From Flavobacteriaceae bacterium (lineage in GTDB: Bacteria > Bacteroidota > Bacteroidia > Flavobacteriales > Flavobacteriaceae): a DNA stretch of 47,182 bases. Below the pieces are notes generated by a model. That model made no database searches and was not told the DNA's origin. It worked only from the letters and a program-made list of their open reading frames with translations. Below are positions 33,352 to 41,503 of the stretch, piece after piece; position 1 is the stretch's first letter; every line of letters starts with the position of its first letter. The position numbers were made by a program, and so were the translations under genes. The stretch is taken from positions 1 through 47,182 of the forward strand of contig JANQMD010000006.1 in assembly GCA_028280265.1 (NCBI GenBank). The letters run 5' to 3'.

Positions 33352-34122
33352 CTAAGCAAACATGTTGTCAATTTTTTCTTTCTCTTCTGCAGCTAGAGCA
33401 GAATCTACTAAAATTCTTCCGCTATGCTCATCAATCGTAATTTTTTTACGAGTAGCAATTTCTAACTGAACTTGAGGCGGAATTGTAAAGAAAGAACCTC
33501 CAGAAGCACCTCTTTCAATAGAAACTACTGCCAACCCATTTTTTACTTTGTTACGAATTCTTGTGTAAGCATTGAATAAATGAGTGTCAATAGAATCTGC
33601 AAATTCTTTTGATTTTTCAATCAATAGTTTCTCTTCCTTTTCAGTTTCCTTTAAAATCTCGTCTAATTCAGATTTTTTGTGGTCTAAATGTTGTTGTTGT
33701 TGCTCTAACTTTCCTTTAGTAGCATCAATAACTTCATTTTTCTGCTCAATTTTAGCTTTAAACTCTTTGATTCTTTTTTCGGACAACTGAATTTCTAGTT
33801 CTTGATATTCAATCTCTTTTGCCAAAGAATCAAACTCTCTGTTATTTCTTACTTTCTTTTGTTGCTCGTCGTACTTTTTCATCAAGGATTTTGATTCCTC
33901 AATGGCTAGCTTTTTATTGCTAATATCGGTTTCTAGGTTGGCAACATCTTCAGATAAGTTTGAAAGTCTGGTGTTTAATCCTGTTACTTCGTCTTCTAAA
34001 TCTTCAACTTCTAAAGGCAATTCACCTCTTACATTTCTTATTTCATCGATTCTGGAATCAATTAATTGTAGGTCGTAAAGTGCTCTTAATTTTTCTTCTA
34101 CAGTAACTCCTTTCTTAGCCAT
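33352..34122 (-). CDS. Coiled-coil protein of the DUF164/zinc-ribbon family lacking the zinc cysteines
   Basis: 256 residues. Residues ~8-185 form a long antiparallel coiled-coil hairpin (LRALYDLQLIDSRIDEIRNVRGELP start typical of the family). The C-terminal domain reads ERGASGGSFFTIPPQVQLEI... HSGRILVDSAL. In most family members this is a four-Cys zinc ribbon (CxxC ... CxxCGRIL); here all four cysteines are absent while the surrounding strand pattern and GRIL remain. Relatives bind RNA or ribosome-associated partners, but function here is not established. It lies two bases after the nif3-like gene, on the same strand, a conserved type of pairing. Confidence 0.82.
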   Translation of the reverse strand: MAKKGVTVEEKLRALYDLQLIDSRIDEIRNVRGELPLEVEDLEDEVTGLNTRLSNLSEDVANLETDISNKKLAIEESKSLMKKYDEQQKKVRNNREFDSLAKEIEYQELEIQLSEKRIKEFKAKIEQKNEVIDATKGKLEQQQQHLDHKKSELDEILKETEKEEKLLIEKSKEFADSIDTHLFNAYTRIRNKVKNGLAVVSIERGASGGSFFTIPPQVQLEIATRKKITIDEHSGRILVDSALAAEEKEKIDNMFA

Positions 34123-34124
34123 GC

Positions 34125-35240
34125 TTATAGATAATAAATTGGATTTGTATTTCTTTCTGATAAAATAACTTTACCTGACGGCAAAGCAGGTGCAAAACTA
34201 GTGAATTTTTTCGTAAAATACTCAACCAAAAGATTTTTTGTAAACTGCTCACTTTCATAGTGTCCCACATCGGCTAACAAGATTTTTCCTTCTGCTTTAA
34301 AAAAGTCGTGATATTTAAAATCGGCACTGATGTATGCATCTGCGCCATTTCTGATGGCATTGGAGATAGCAAAACTACCTGAACCTCCTAAAACAGCCAC
34401 TTTCTTAATGTCCTTATTACGCTTTATCGAGTGTCTAATAACACCCGCTTTAAAAGTGTTTTTTACAAATTGTAAAAAATCATTTTCCTCCATAGGAAAA
34501 TCGAACTCTCCTATCATTCCCATACCTACATCTTGATGCAGATTTTCAGTAGTCACAATTTCATAAGCAACTTCTTCATAAGAATGATTTTCGATCAAAG
34601 CTTTTATAATCGCAGATTCATCCTTAGCTTCAAAGATGACTTTTATACAGATTTCTTCTTCACGATGCTGTACTTCTTTTTTACCAATACTAGGATTTGC
34701 TTCTGACCCTCCTTTAAATGTTCCAGTTCCATGGAAGTTGAAACTAGCCTCGTTATATTTTCCAATACACCCTGCTCCCGCTTCAAAAAGTTTATCTCTT
34801 AGTTGGTCTGCCTCTGCAAATGGAGCATAAGTGGTTAATTTTTTAATGATGGATTTTTTAGGGATTAAAGTTTGAGGGTTCTTCAAACCCAAAACCTCAC
34901 ACATTTTGGCACTTACTCCAACCTTGCTATTGTCCAAAGCGGTATGGATTGCATAAATAGCAATGTCGTTTTTGATGGCTTTCAGCACAGTTCTTTCTAC
35001 GTAACTATTTCCATTTAATTTTTTAAGACCACTAAAAATAATGGGATGAAAGCTTACAATGAGGTTACACTTTTTAGTAATGGCTTCTTCAACGGTTTCC
35101 TCAAGAGTATCCAAAGTCACCAAAATTCCTTCTACTTCTGTATCATAGCTTCCTACAAGCAATCCAACATTATCAAAATCTTCAGCATAATTTAAGGGAG
35201 CAATTTCTTCAAGAGTATTTGCAACGTCTCTAATGGTCAT
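34125..35240 (-). CDS. NIF3-like dinuclear-metal protein (YqfO type)
   Basis: 371 residues from ATG 35240; a TTG start 21 bases further upstream is possible but less likely. MTIRDVANTLEEIAPLNYAEDFDNVGLLVG is the classic N-terminus. Metal ligands are seen in SFHPIIFSGLKKL (near 63) and AIHTALDNS (near 97), with the final pair in ADVGHYESEQF near 331. The middle ~120 residues (YAPFAEADQLRDKLFEAGAGCIGKYNEASF onward) are the YqfO/PII-like inserted domain. The protein forms ring-shaped hexamers in the family. Function is debated (GTP cyclohydrolase I type 2-like). Cotranscribed with the coiled-coil protein gene. Confidence 0.92.
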   Translation of the reverse strand: MTIRDVANTLEEIAPLNYAEDFDNVGLLVGSYDTEVEGILVTLDTLEETVEEAITKKCNLIVSFHPIIFSGLKKLNGNSYVERTVLKAIKNDIAIYAIHTALDNSKVGVSAKMCEVLGLKNPQTLIPKKSIIKKLTTYAPFAEADQLRDKLFEAGAGCIGKYNEASFNFHGTGTFKGGSEANPSIGKKEVQHREEEICIKVIFEAKDESAIIKALIENHSYEEVAYEIVTTENLHQDVGMGMIGEFDFPMEENDFLQFVKNTFKAGVIRHSIKRNKDIKKVAVLGGSGSFAISNAIRNGADAYISADFKYHDFFKAEGKILLADVGHYESEQFTKNLLVEYFTKKFTSFAPALPSGKVILSERNTNPIYYL

Positions 35241-35381
35241 ATATTCAATATTTGAAATCAAAGTTACTATTTTAATTCAAAAAAATGCTCTTGATGCTCA
35301 ACCTCAAGTTCCATTAAAAGATCGTCATTCTAAACTTGTTTCAGAATCTAAATAATAAAATTTAGAAGAAATTTTTTATTG

Positions 35382-35389
35382 TACTTTCG
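35382..35389 (+). promoter_or_regulatory. -7-like element abutting lpxK
   Basis: TACTTTCG matches TAnnTTTG at 7 of 8 positions and ends six bases before the ATG, which would give a leaderless transcript. Confidence 0.4.
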
Positions 35390-35395
35390 TATTCG

Positions 35396-36415
35396 ATGAA
35401 AACAATTCGATTGATCCTTTTTCCTCTTGCCTTAGTGTATGATTTCATTACTACACTGCGCAATTTTTTTTATAATGTCAAAGTTTTTAAATCAACTCGT
35501 TTTGATTTACCTGTGATTGCAGTCGGAAATTTAAGTGTTGGAGGAACTGGGAAAACACCACAGATCGAATATTTAATCAGATTGCTTCAAGACGATAATA
35601 AAGTTGCTGTATTGAGTAGAGGCTATAAAAGAAAAACATCTGGTTTTGTTTTGTTAGAAGATCATCATGGTGCTGAAGATGTAGGTGATGAACCTTTGCA
35701 GTTCTTCAAAAAGTTTTCAAAAATCTCTGTTGCTGTAGATGCGAATCGTGTCAATGGAATTGAGGAATTAAAGAAAAGCGTAAATCCAGATATCATATTA
35801 CTTGATGATGCTTTTCAGCATAGAAAGGTAAGAGCAGGTTTCTATATTTTACTTACCAAATATGGTGATCTTTACTCCAATGATTTTTTACTACCTACAG
35901 GAAATTTAAGAGAGAGTAGAAGAGGGGCTAGTCGGGCAGATGCGATTGTTGTTACAAAATGTCCAAATGACCTGTCTGATGAAGGAAAACTGAAAATAAA
36001 AGAGAAATTAAGAATCGACAGACCCATTTTTTTTAGCACAATATCCTATGCGGAAACAACAAAAGGAAGTCAGCACATTCAATTAAATGAATTGAAAGAT
36101 TATGAAGTTTTATTGGTAACGGGAATTGCCAATCCAACTCCTTTATTAGCATTTTTATCGGAACAAGAATGCAAAGTCAACCACCTAAAATTTCCAGATC
36201 ATCATCGTTTTAGTGATCAAGAAATAGCACAGATACAAGCGAAGTTCGATGTTGTAAGCTCTGAGAAAAAACTCTTGTTAACAACTGAAAAAGATTACAT
36301 GCGATTATCTGGAAAACTGAATGAGTTATCTTACTTGGAAATTGAATCTGAGTTTGACAAAGATGGGAAGGATTTTAATCAGATTATTTCACAGTATTGT
36401 AATACAAACTCTTAA
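35396..36415 (+). CDS. lpxK: Tetraacyldisaccharide 4'-kinase
   Basis: 339 residues. A membrane-associated N-terminus (5-28) is followed by the P-loop in VGNLSVGGTGKTPQIEYL (43-60). VAVLSRGYKRK (near 72-82), GDEPLQFF (near 97) and LLDDAFQHRKV (near 135-145, with the DxxH catalytic feature) are all typical. It phosphorylates the 4' position of lipid A disaccharide at the inner membrane. The 3' end overlaps the convergent ppx/gppA gene by 32 bases. A -7-like box directly abuts the start codon. Confidence 0.96.
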   Translation: MKTIRLILFPLALVYDFITTLRNFFYNVKVFKSTRFDLPVIAVGNLSVGGTGKTPQIEYLIRLLQDDNKVAVLSRGYKRKTSGFVLLEDHHGAEDVGDEPLQFFKKFSKISVAVDANRVNGIEELKKSVNPDIILLDDAFQHRKVRAGFYILLTKYGDLYSNDFLLPTGNLRESRRGASRADAIVVTKCPNDLSDEGKLKIKEKLRIDRPIFFSTISYAETTKGSQHIQLNELKDYEVLLVTGIANPTPLLAFLSEQECKVNHLKFPDHHRFSDQEIAQIQAKFDVVSSEKKLLLTTEKDYMRLSGKLNELSYLEIESEFDKDGKDFNQIISQYCNTNS

Positions 36416-37283
36416 TAATTCCATCCGCCAATCCGATTTTTGGAACGTGAATCTTTCTGGCACCACTCCATTTCATGGCAGACAAGTAAATTTTGGTAGC
36501 TGGAATGATCACATCAGCACGATCGGGATTTAAACTCAATTCCGTAATTCGATCACTATAGCTCATCTTCTTTAAGAACTGATATTGTGCATTTAGATAG
36601 ATGTATGAAATGGGTGCTCCTTCGCTGCGACCAGACATTTTAAAAAGTCTATTAATATTTCCACCCGAACCAATTAGTGCAACTTTTCTATACTGCTTGG
36701 TATTTTCCTTAACCCAGGTTTCTACTTTTTTAAAAGCAGCCTTATTCTCTTGTTTACTGTTGTTTAGGACTCTTACAGTTCCTATTCTGAATGATTTGGA
36801 ATTGATAATTTCTCCTTTAGAGAAAACGGTGAATTCAGTACTTCCACCACCCACATCGACATACAAATACGTTTTTTCACCAGAGATCAATTCATTCAAA
36901 TCGGTAGAAGAGATAATGGATGCTTCCTCTTTTCCATCTATGATATCAATTTTGACCCCTGTTGCTTCTAGAATCTTATCCGCTACTTCTTGTCCATTGC
37001 TGGATTCTCGCATTGCAGAAGTAGCACAAGCTTTGTACTTTTCTACTCCATGGACACTCATAATAAGTTTAAAAGCTTCCATAGCATCTACCATTCGTTT
37101 GATATTTTCATTGCTTATCTTCCCTGCCACGAAAGAGTCAGCTCCTAATCGAATCGGGACACGAACCAGAGATGATTTTTTGAATTGGGGATCGCTATCC
37201 TCTTTTTCTACCACATTGGAAACAAGCAATCGAATGGCATTGGAACCAATGTCTATTGCAGCATATTTCTTTATTGAAATCAA
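36384..37283 (-). CDS. Ppx/GppA phosphatase family protein
   Basis: 299 residues, the short single-module form. The ASKHA phosphate loops are AAIDIGSNAIRLLV (8-21) and VDVGGGSTEFTVF near 142-154; SAMRESSNGQEV (near 93) and IGSGGNINRL (near 208) also fit. Family members hydrolyse polyphosphate or the gamma-phosphate of pppGpp. It lacks the extra C-terminal HD domain of longer exopolyphosphatases, so either activity is possible. It follows the sixA-like gene by six bases, suggesting a phosphate-related operon. Confidence 0.92.
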   Translation of the reverse strand: MISIKKYAAIDIGSNAIRLLVSNVVEKEDSDPQFKKSSLVRVPIRLGADSFVAGKISNENIKRMVDAMEAFKLIMSVHGVEKYKACATSAMRESSNGQEVADKILEATGVKIDIIDGKEEASIISSTDLNELISGEKTYLYVDVGGGSTEFTVFSKGEIINSKSFRIGTVRVLNNSKQENKAAFKKVETWVKENTKQYRKVALIGSGGNINRLFKMSGRSEGAPISYIYLNAQYQFLKKMSYSDRITELSLNPDRADVIIPATKIYLSAMKWSGARKIHVPKIGLADGIIKSLYYNTVK

Positions 37284-37289
37284 AATGAA

Positions 37290-37778
37290 TTATTTGTGAT
37301 TTTTAGGAAACTCGATTAAGATGGTACTTCCTTTTTTAATATTCTTCCAATGCTTTTCTTCAAAACGAATCCCCACAACTCCACAGGTGGTCACGTGAGC
37401 AATGGGCTTGCTCCCAAATTTATTTACGAACGTATTAATTCCATGATCGTGACTAAAAATAATAGCAGAATTAAAACTGTCATCCAAGGCTTTGACTGTT
37501 TTTACGAGATAACCGTCGCTAAAACTATACAGCTCTTTTTTAATTTGTAGATTGGAAAATGGATAATTGAAATTGCGACAGAAAATAACTCCTGTATGCA
37601 ATGCCCTGTTGGCAACACTAGAAATAAATACATCGGGTCGGTCGATGTTTTGTGCCAAAAATTTTGACATCAAATGTGCATCTTTAATCCCTCTTTCTTT
37701 TAAAGGGCGATCGATGTCTTCAACTCCTTCGTACTTCCAAGAGGATTTGGCATGTCGAACAATATAAATTGTCTTCAC
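37290..37778 (-). CDS. SixA-like histidine phosphatase
   Basis: 162 residues. The RHG-type motif IVRHAKSSW (His9) starts the protein; DRPLKERGIKDA (near 23-34), a second-site segment SSVANRALHTG (near 54-64) and IIFSHDHGIN (near 105) with the second catalytic His are present. SixA dephosphorylates phosphohistidine in proteins in Escherichia coli; here the substrate is unknown. It lies 6 bases upstream of the Ppx/GppA gene and is probably cotranscribed with it. Confidence 0.9.
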   Translation of the reverse strand: MKTIYIVRHAKSSWKYEGVEDIDRPLKERGIKDAHLMSKFLAQNIDRPDVFISSVANRALHTGVIFCRNFNYPFSNLQIKKELYSFSDGYLVKTVKALDDSFNSAIIFSHDHGINTFVNKFGSKPIAHVTTCGVVGIRFEEKHWKNIKKGSTILIEFPKNHK

Positions 37779-37810
37779 TCAGAGAATTTTTAATGCTATA
37801 AATATAGAAA

Positions 37811-38458
37811 TTAAGGGGCTAATCTCTCGAGCTTCCAAGAAAAATCTTCTAACAAAGTGTAGCGAACCCTATCGTGCATTCTGTTGGGCCTTCCTTGCCA
37901 AAACTCAATGGAAACAGGCTTTACAATGAATCCACCCCAGTGAGGAGGTCTAGGAATCTCTTTTCCTTCGTATTGTTGTTGATAAGTTTTTAAGCTGTTG
38001 TCTAGTTCTTCTCTAGAAGCCACAACGGAGCTTTGGTTTGAAGCCCAAGCACCTAATTTGCTGCCATCTGGACGGGATTCAAAATAACCATCTGATAAAT
38101 TTTCAGCGATCTTTTCAGCCGCTCCTTTGATGATGACCTGTTGCTCTAAACCTGGCCAGAAAAAAGACAAGCAGACCTTGTTGTTTTCTAGAATTGCTTT
38201 TCCTTTTTCGGACTCATAGTTGGTGTAAAAGATGAATCCCTCCCAGGTATACTTTTTTAAAAGCACAATCCTATTCTTAGGAAAACCGTCTTTTCCAATG
38301 GTGGAAATGCCCATCGCATTGGTTTCCTCTACCATTTCTGAAGCGTCTGCATGTAAAAACCATTTTTGGAAGAGTTCCAAGGGATTCTCAGGGCAATTCT
38401 TCTCTAGTAATTCCTGTTTTTCATAGGACTTACGATAGTTGCTAAGATCTTTAGGCAT
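37811..38458 (-). CDS. pdxH: Pyridoxamine 5'-phosphate oxidase
   Basis: 215 residues, the normal length. FMN-binding segments are NRIVLLKKYTWEGFIFYTNYESEKGKAI (begins near 62; written here only as a pointer), SFFWPGLEQQVIIKGAAEKI near 98-117, and the C-terminal EFWQGRPNRMHDRVRY, the PNPOx signature. It oxidises pyridoxine/pyridoxamine phosphate to pyridoxal phosphate. Stand-alone gene on the minus strand, 32 bases before the sixA-like gene. Confidence 0.96.
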   Translation of the reverse strand: MPKDLSNYRKSYEKQELLEKNCPENPLELFQKWFLHADASEMVEETNAMGISTIGKDGFPKNRIVLLKKYTWEGFIFYTNYESEKGKAILENNKVCLSFFWPGLEQQVIIKGAAEKIAENLSDGYFESRPDGSKLGAWASNQSSVVASREELDNSLKTYQQQYEGKEIPRPPHWGGFIVKPVSIEFWQGRPNRMHDRVRYTLLEDFSWKLERLAP

Positions 38459-38523
38459 TCATTGTAGTTTAGGAATGTAAAAATACGAAGGAAAGCTGAG
38501 TTAACTGAATTTCAAGACCGTTT

Positions 38524-38895
38524 TTATACGTGCTGATCTACCAGTACAGGATTCCCATCCGGATCTACAATTACAAAGCTTGCTGGACCCGTTGTACTTT
38601 CGTCTGCTTCCGTGGAAAAGGCAACTCCCTTGCTTTTTAAGTGCTTTTGAATGTCACGTACGTCATCGAATGTTTCCATTTTGTTGGCACTTTCATCCCA
38701 ACCTGGATTGAAGGTAAGAATGTTGTTTTCGAACATGCCTTGAAAAAGACCGATAAGGGCATTGCCATTTTTTAAGATGAGATAGTTTCGGGCTTCCTCG
38801 CCTACGAATACTTCAAAACCTAAGTTCTGATAAAATGTTTTGGAAGCTTGTAAGTCTTTGACTGCCAAACTGATTGAAAAGGCTCCTAGTTTCAT
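38524..38895 (-). CDS. VOC (glyoxalase-fold) protein
   Basis: 123 residues. The beta-alpha-beta-beta-beta modules are recognisable: SISLAVKDLQASKTFYQNLGFEVF at the start, YLILKNGNALIGLF, then FSTEADESTTGPASFVIVDPDGNPVLVDQH, where the terminal PDGNP turn is typical. Putative metal-site residues are not complete enough to predict an enzyme. It overlaps the preceding symporter gene by four bases (ATGA). Confidence 0.85.
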   Translation of the reverse strand: MKLGAFSISLAVKDLQASKTFYQNLGFEVFVGEEARNYLILKNGNALIGLFQGMFENNILTFNPGWDESANKMETFDDVRDIQKHLKSKGVAFSTEADESTTGPASFVIVDPDGNPVLVDQHV

Positions 38896-40346
38896 GTGGT
38901 TGATGTATTTGAATTGTGTTGTATAAAAATAGTCAATCCAAGAAAAGTATAAAATCCATTGATTAGGATCACCAAGTGACCAAAATCAAATCCTAAATAA
39001 TTAATTGAAAGACTATTAGTGAAATAGGTTAAGAATGGTGATAAAATACAGATAATAGGAACGATTTTGTCTTTTACTTGACGTTTTGTAAATAAGCCAA
39101 ATGTATAAAGCCCGAGTAAAGGTCCATATGTATACCCAGCAAACTTAAAAATGTCATTAATAACATTCTGACTTGGATTATAATACTTCACAGCCAGAAT
39201 AGTAATAATTAAAATGATGGAAAATAAAATATGAATCTTTTTTCTAGATTTTTCTTTAGATGTATGATTCTCTCTTTTATCTATTTCTAGAATATCAATG
39301 CTAAAAGATGTTGTTAATGAAGTTAGAGCAGAGTCAGCACTCGAATAGGCAGCTGCAATCAACCCTAATAAGAAAAATATAGCTGTAGCTATACCTAATG
39401 TTCCTCTAGTAGCAATAGTTGGAAAGAGTAAATCTCCCTTTGCTTCAATACCCTTTCTCTGTGCGTAGTCTGTTAATAAAACACCTAAGGCTAAAAAGAA
39501 AAAGTTGACAATGACCAATACAATGGTAAACCAGAACATGTTCTTTTGTGCATCTTTGAGATTTCTACAGGTCAAATTTTTCTGCATCATATCCTGATCT
39601 AGTCCTGTCATGGCAATAGCTATAAAAGTCCCTGTGAAAAATTGTTTCCAGAAATAGCTCCCTGATTTGTAATCATCAAAAAAGAAGGTTTTCGACAATT
39701 CACTATCTGCTACATAACTAAATAGATTTGAGATTTGCATTTCATCTGCAATGCTGTAAATACTAACTCCTACTGCAATCAACATAAAAAGGGTTTGCAA
39801 GGTATCCGTCCATACAATGGTTTTGATCCCTCCTTTAAATGTGTAAAACCAAATTAGAAGAATGGTTAGAATTGCTGTGACCTCAAATGGAACTCCATAT
39901 TCATCAAAAATCAAGAGTTGTAACACTTTTGCAACTAAATAGAGTCTTAATGCCGCCCCAATGGTTCTGGATAAGAGAAAGTAGGAAGCACCAGTTTTAT
40001 ATGAATAATTGCCAAAACGTTTTCCTAGATAAGTATAAATTGAAGTTAAGTTAAGTCGATAGTATAAAGGCAAAAGCACCAATCCAATAAAAGCGTAGCC
40101 TAATACATAACCTAGTACAATTTGCATGTATCCCATACTCTGATTTTCCACCCACCCAGGAACAGAAATAAAGGTTACACCAGACAAGGACGCTCCTATC
40201 ATCCCAAATGCCACCAAGTACCAAGGCGAAGAATTATTCGCTTTAAAAAAAGTCGTATTGTCAGCTTTTTTTCCAGTGATGTATGAGATGAAAATAAGGA
40301 CACTAAAGTATCCGATAATCAAAAACAGAATGTGAAGTGGTTGCAT
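38892..40346 (-). CDS. Sodium:solute symporter (SSS family)
   Basis: 484 residues with about 13 membrane segments. Family features include the FFKANNSSPWYLVAFGMIGASLSGVTFISVPGW segment (starts near residue 33), GLDQDMMQKNLTCRN near 239-253, and AAYSSADSALTSLTTSF near 329-345, the sodium-site helix. Substrate unknown. It is followed by the VOC gene with a four-base overlap, hinting at cotranscription. Upstream, on the minus strand, TATATTCG (40379-40386) resembles a -7 box. Confidence 0.92.
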   Translation of the reverse strand: MQPLHILFLIIGYFSVLIFISYITGKKADNTTFFKANNSSPWYLVAFGMIGASLSGVTFISVPGWVENQSMGYMQIVLGYVLGYAFIGLVLLPLYYRLNLTSIYTYLGKRFGNYSYKTGASYFLLSRTIGAALRLYLVAKVLQLLIFDEYGVPFEVTAILTILLIWFYTFKGGIKTIVWTDTLQTLFMLIAVGVSIYSIADEMQISNLFSYVADSELSKTFFFDDYKSGSYFWKQFFTGTFIAIAMTGLDQDMMQKNLTCRNLKDAQKNMFWFTIVLVIVNFFFLALGVLLTDYAQRKGIEAKGDLLFPTIATRGTLGIATAIFFLLGLIAAAYSSADSALTSLTTSFSIDILEIDKRENHTSKEKSRKKIHILFSIILIITILAVKYYNPSQNVINDIFKFAGYTYGPLLGLYTFGLFTKRQVKDKIVPIICILSPFLTYFTNSLSINYLGFDFGHLVILINGFYTFLGLTIFIQHNSNTSTT

Positions 40347-40402
40347 GAACGAATTATGAATTGTAAATGTTGAATTACGAATATAGGATTCTTGGAGATA
40401 AG

Positions 40403-40430
40403 AGAGAAAAGAAAAAAGAGAAAAGAGAAG
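40403..40430. repeat. 7-bp tandem array (AGAGAAA type)
   Basis: Four units: AGAGAAA AGAAAAA AGAGAAA AGAGAAG. It is closely related to the array at 20847-20882 and, with one base change, to the window-end array. Confidence 0.75.
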
Positions 40431-40526
40431 TGTGTCAACAATACTAATGTGGACTAATGATCAGACAAAAAATACTAAAAAAGTAAGCGTTAGGGGTAAA
40501 ATAAAAAAACAGTAATATGCTTAAAA

Positions 40527-40643
40527 CTAATTGTAAAGAGGTCTAGCATTACAAGGATTGTCTGTAGTTCTGGTTACATCTACAATGTGGTCAGTATTCC
40601 AACTTTGAGATTGGTAGAAACAGGTGTAAATACAGATTATGGC
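40527..40643 (-). pseudogene. Possible remnant of a small Cys/Thr-rich peptide gene
   Basis: A 38-codon minus-strand frame with no ATG, GTG or TTG, bounded upstream by a stop. It reads AIICIYTCFYQSQ..., then DHIVDVTRTTDNPCNARP before a stop. It looks more protein-like than the surrounding AT-rich DNA and has three Cys and several Thr, as in peptide natural-product precursors. No leader or processing enzymes are nearby, so it is at best a truncated relic. Confidence 0.25.
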
Positions 40644-40700
40644 TTACCAATATAGAGTTTATTAGCGGATTAGTTATTCGTAATTCATAATTCAAAATTG

Positions 40701-40708
40701 TACATTTG
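40701..40708 (+). promoter_or_regulatory. -7 element abutting recR
   Basis: TACATTTG, an exact TAnnTTTG match, ends five bases before the recR ATG. The transcript would start at or inside the start codon region (leaderless). Confidence 0.5.
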
Positions 40709-40713
40709 CCCAA

Positions 40714-41331
40714 ATGGATTTTTCTTCAAAACTTCTAGAAAATGCAGTGAATGAGGTTTCTCGTTTGCCAGGGATTGGTAAGCGAACTGCTTTGCGTTTG
40801 GTTTTACATTTATTGAAACAACCTGCTGAAAATACAGGCTATTTGGCGGAAGCGCTGCAGCAATTGAGAAACGAGGTAAAAAAATGTAAAAAATGTCACA
40901 ACATTTCTGATACAGAAATCTGTTATATTTGTAGCAATCCGAACCGAAATCCAGAATTGGTTTGTGTGGTAGAAGACATTCGTGATGTGATGGCTATTGA
41001 AAGTACAGCACAATTTAGAGGGTTGTATCATGTTTTGGGAGGAAAGATCTCTCCCATTGAAGGAGTAGGCCCACAAGATTTAGAAATAGAAAGCTTGGTC
41101 CAGAAGGTGAAATCTGGCGAGGTAAAAGAGCTGATTTTTGCGCTCAGTTCTACCATGGAGGGCGATACCACCAATTTTTACATCTACAAGCAAATTGAAG
41201 AATACAACATTATTACGTCAACCATTGCCAGAGGAATCTCTGTGGGTGATGAACTAGAATATGCCGATGAGGTAACTTTAGGACGGAGCATCCTAAATCG
41301 TATCCCTTTTGAGCAGTCTTTAAAAAGTTAA
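40714..41331 (+). CDS. recR: Recombination mediator RecR
   Basis: 205 residues. The helix-hairpin-helix [20 protein letters not shown] lies at 15-34. The zinc finger has Cys58, Cys61, Cys70 and Cys73. The Toprim domain has [16 protein letters not shown] near 83-98 and later [16 protein letters not shown]. RecR acts with RecO in loading RecA at gaps. It is monocistronic here; no dnaX or YbaB gene adjoins it. The TAA stop lies inside the left arm of the repeat unit 41328-41503. Confidence 0.97.
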   Translation: MDFSSKLLENAVNEVSRLPGIGKRTALRLVLHLLKQPAENTGYLAEALQQLRNEVKKCKKCHNISDTEICYICSNPNRNPELVCVVEDIRDVMAIESTAQFRGLYHVLGGKISPIEGVGPQDLEIESLVQKVKSGEVKELIFALSSTMEGDTTNFYIYKQIEEYNIITSTIARGISVGDELEYADEVTLGRSILNRIPFEQSLKS

Positions 41332-41503
41332 TTAACCTCAGTTTGACATAAACTTTTTGTTCTTGATACTACTAATTAAGATGTTAATTTTCATAGTAGT
41401 GTCATTCCGATGGAGTGAAACGACGAGGAATCTGAGATTTCTCACACTTATTTCACTCGGTTCGAAATGACATTGATTAATAAATCTAACTCAAGTTAAT
41501 TAA
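41328..41503. mobile_element. MITE-like palindromic repeat, family 1, copy B
   Basis: 176 bp bounded by imperfect terminal inverted repeats: TTAATTAACCTCAGTTTGA (41328-41346) and, read on the minus strand, TTAATTAACTTGAGTTAGA (41485-41503), 16 of 19 identical. Inside is the palindrome GTGTCATTCCGATGG ... TTCGAAATGACATTG (about 41399-41475). The left end recurs at 9211. The recR and AraC stop codons both lie in these arms. No coding capacity. Confidence 0.6.

Larger units (their letters stand above)
40347..40713. other. Intergenic region between the symporter and recR
   Basis: 367 bases. Contents: an inverted repeat GAATTACGAATA (40372-40383) / TATTCGTAATTC (40675-40686), a 7-bp array (40403-40430), a minus-strand open fragment rich in Thr and Cys (40527-40643, no start codon) and the recR -7 box. 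No intact gene. Confidence 0.55.

Noticed and set aside
35241..35261. TTG start of the NIF3-like gene
   Set aside because: The ATG at 35240 begins the family's typical N-terminus; the extra seven residues have no support.
36601..37299. Long open frame of 232 codons antisense to the Ppx/GppA gene
   Set aside because: It mirrors a well-supported gene on the other strand, with composition typical of an antisense shadow.
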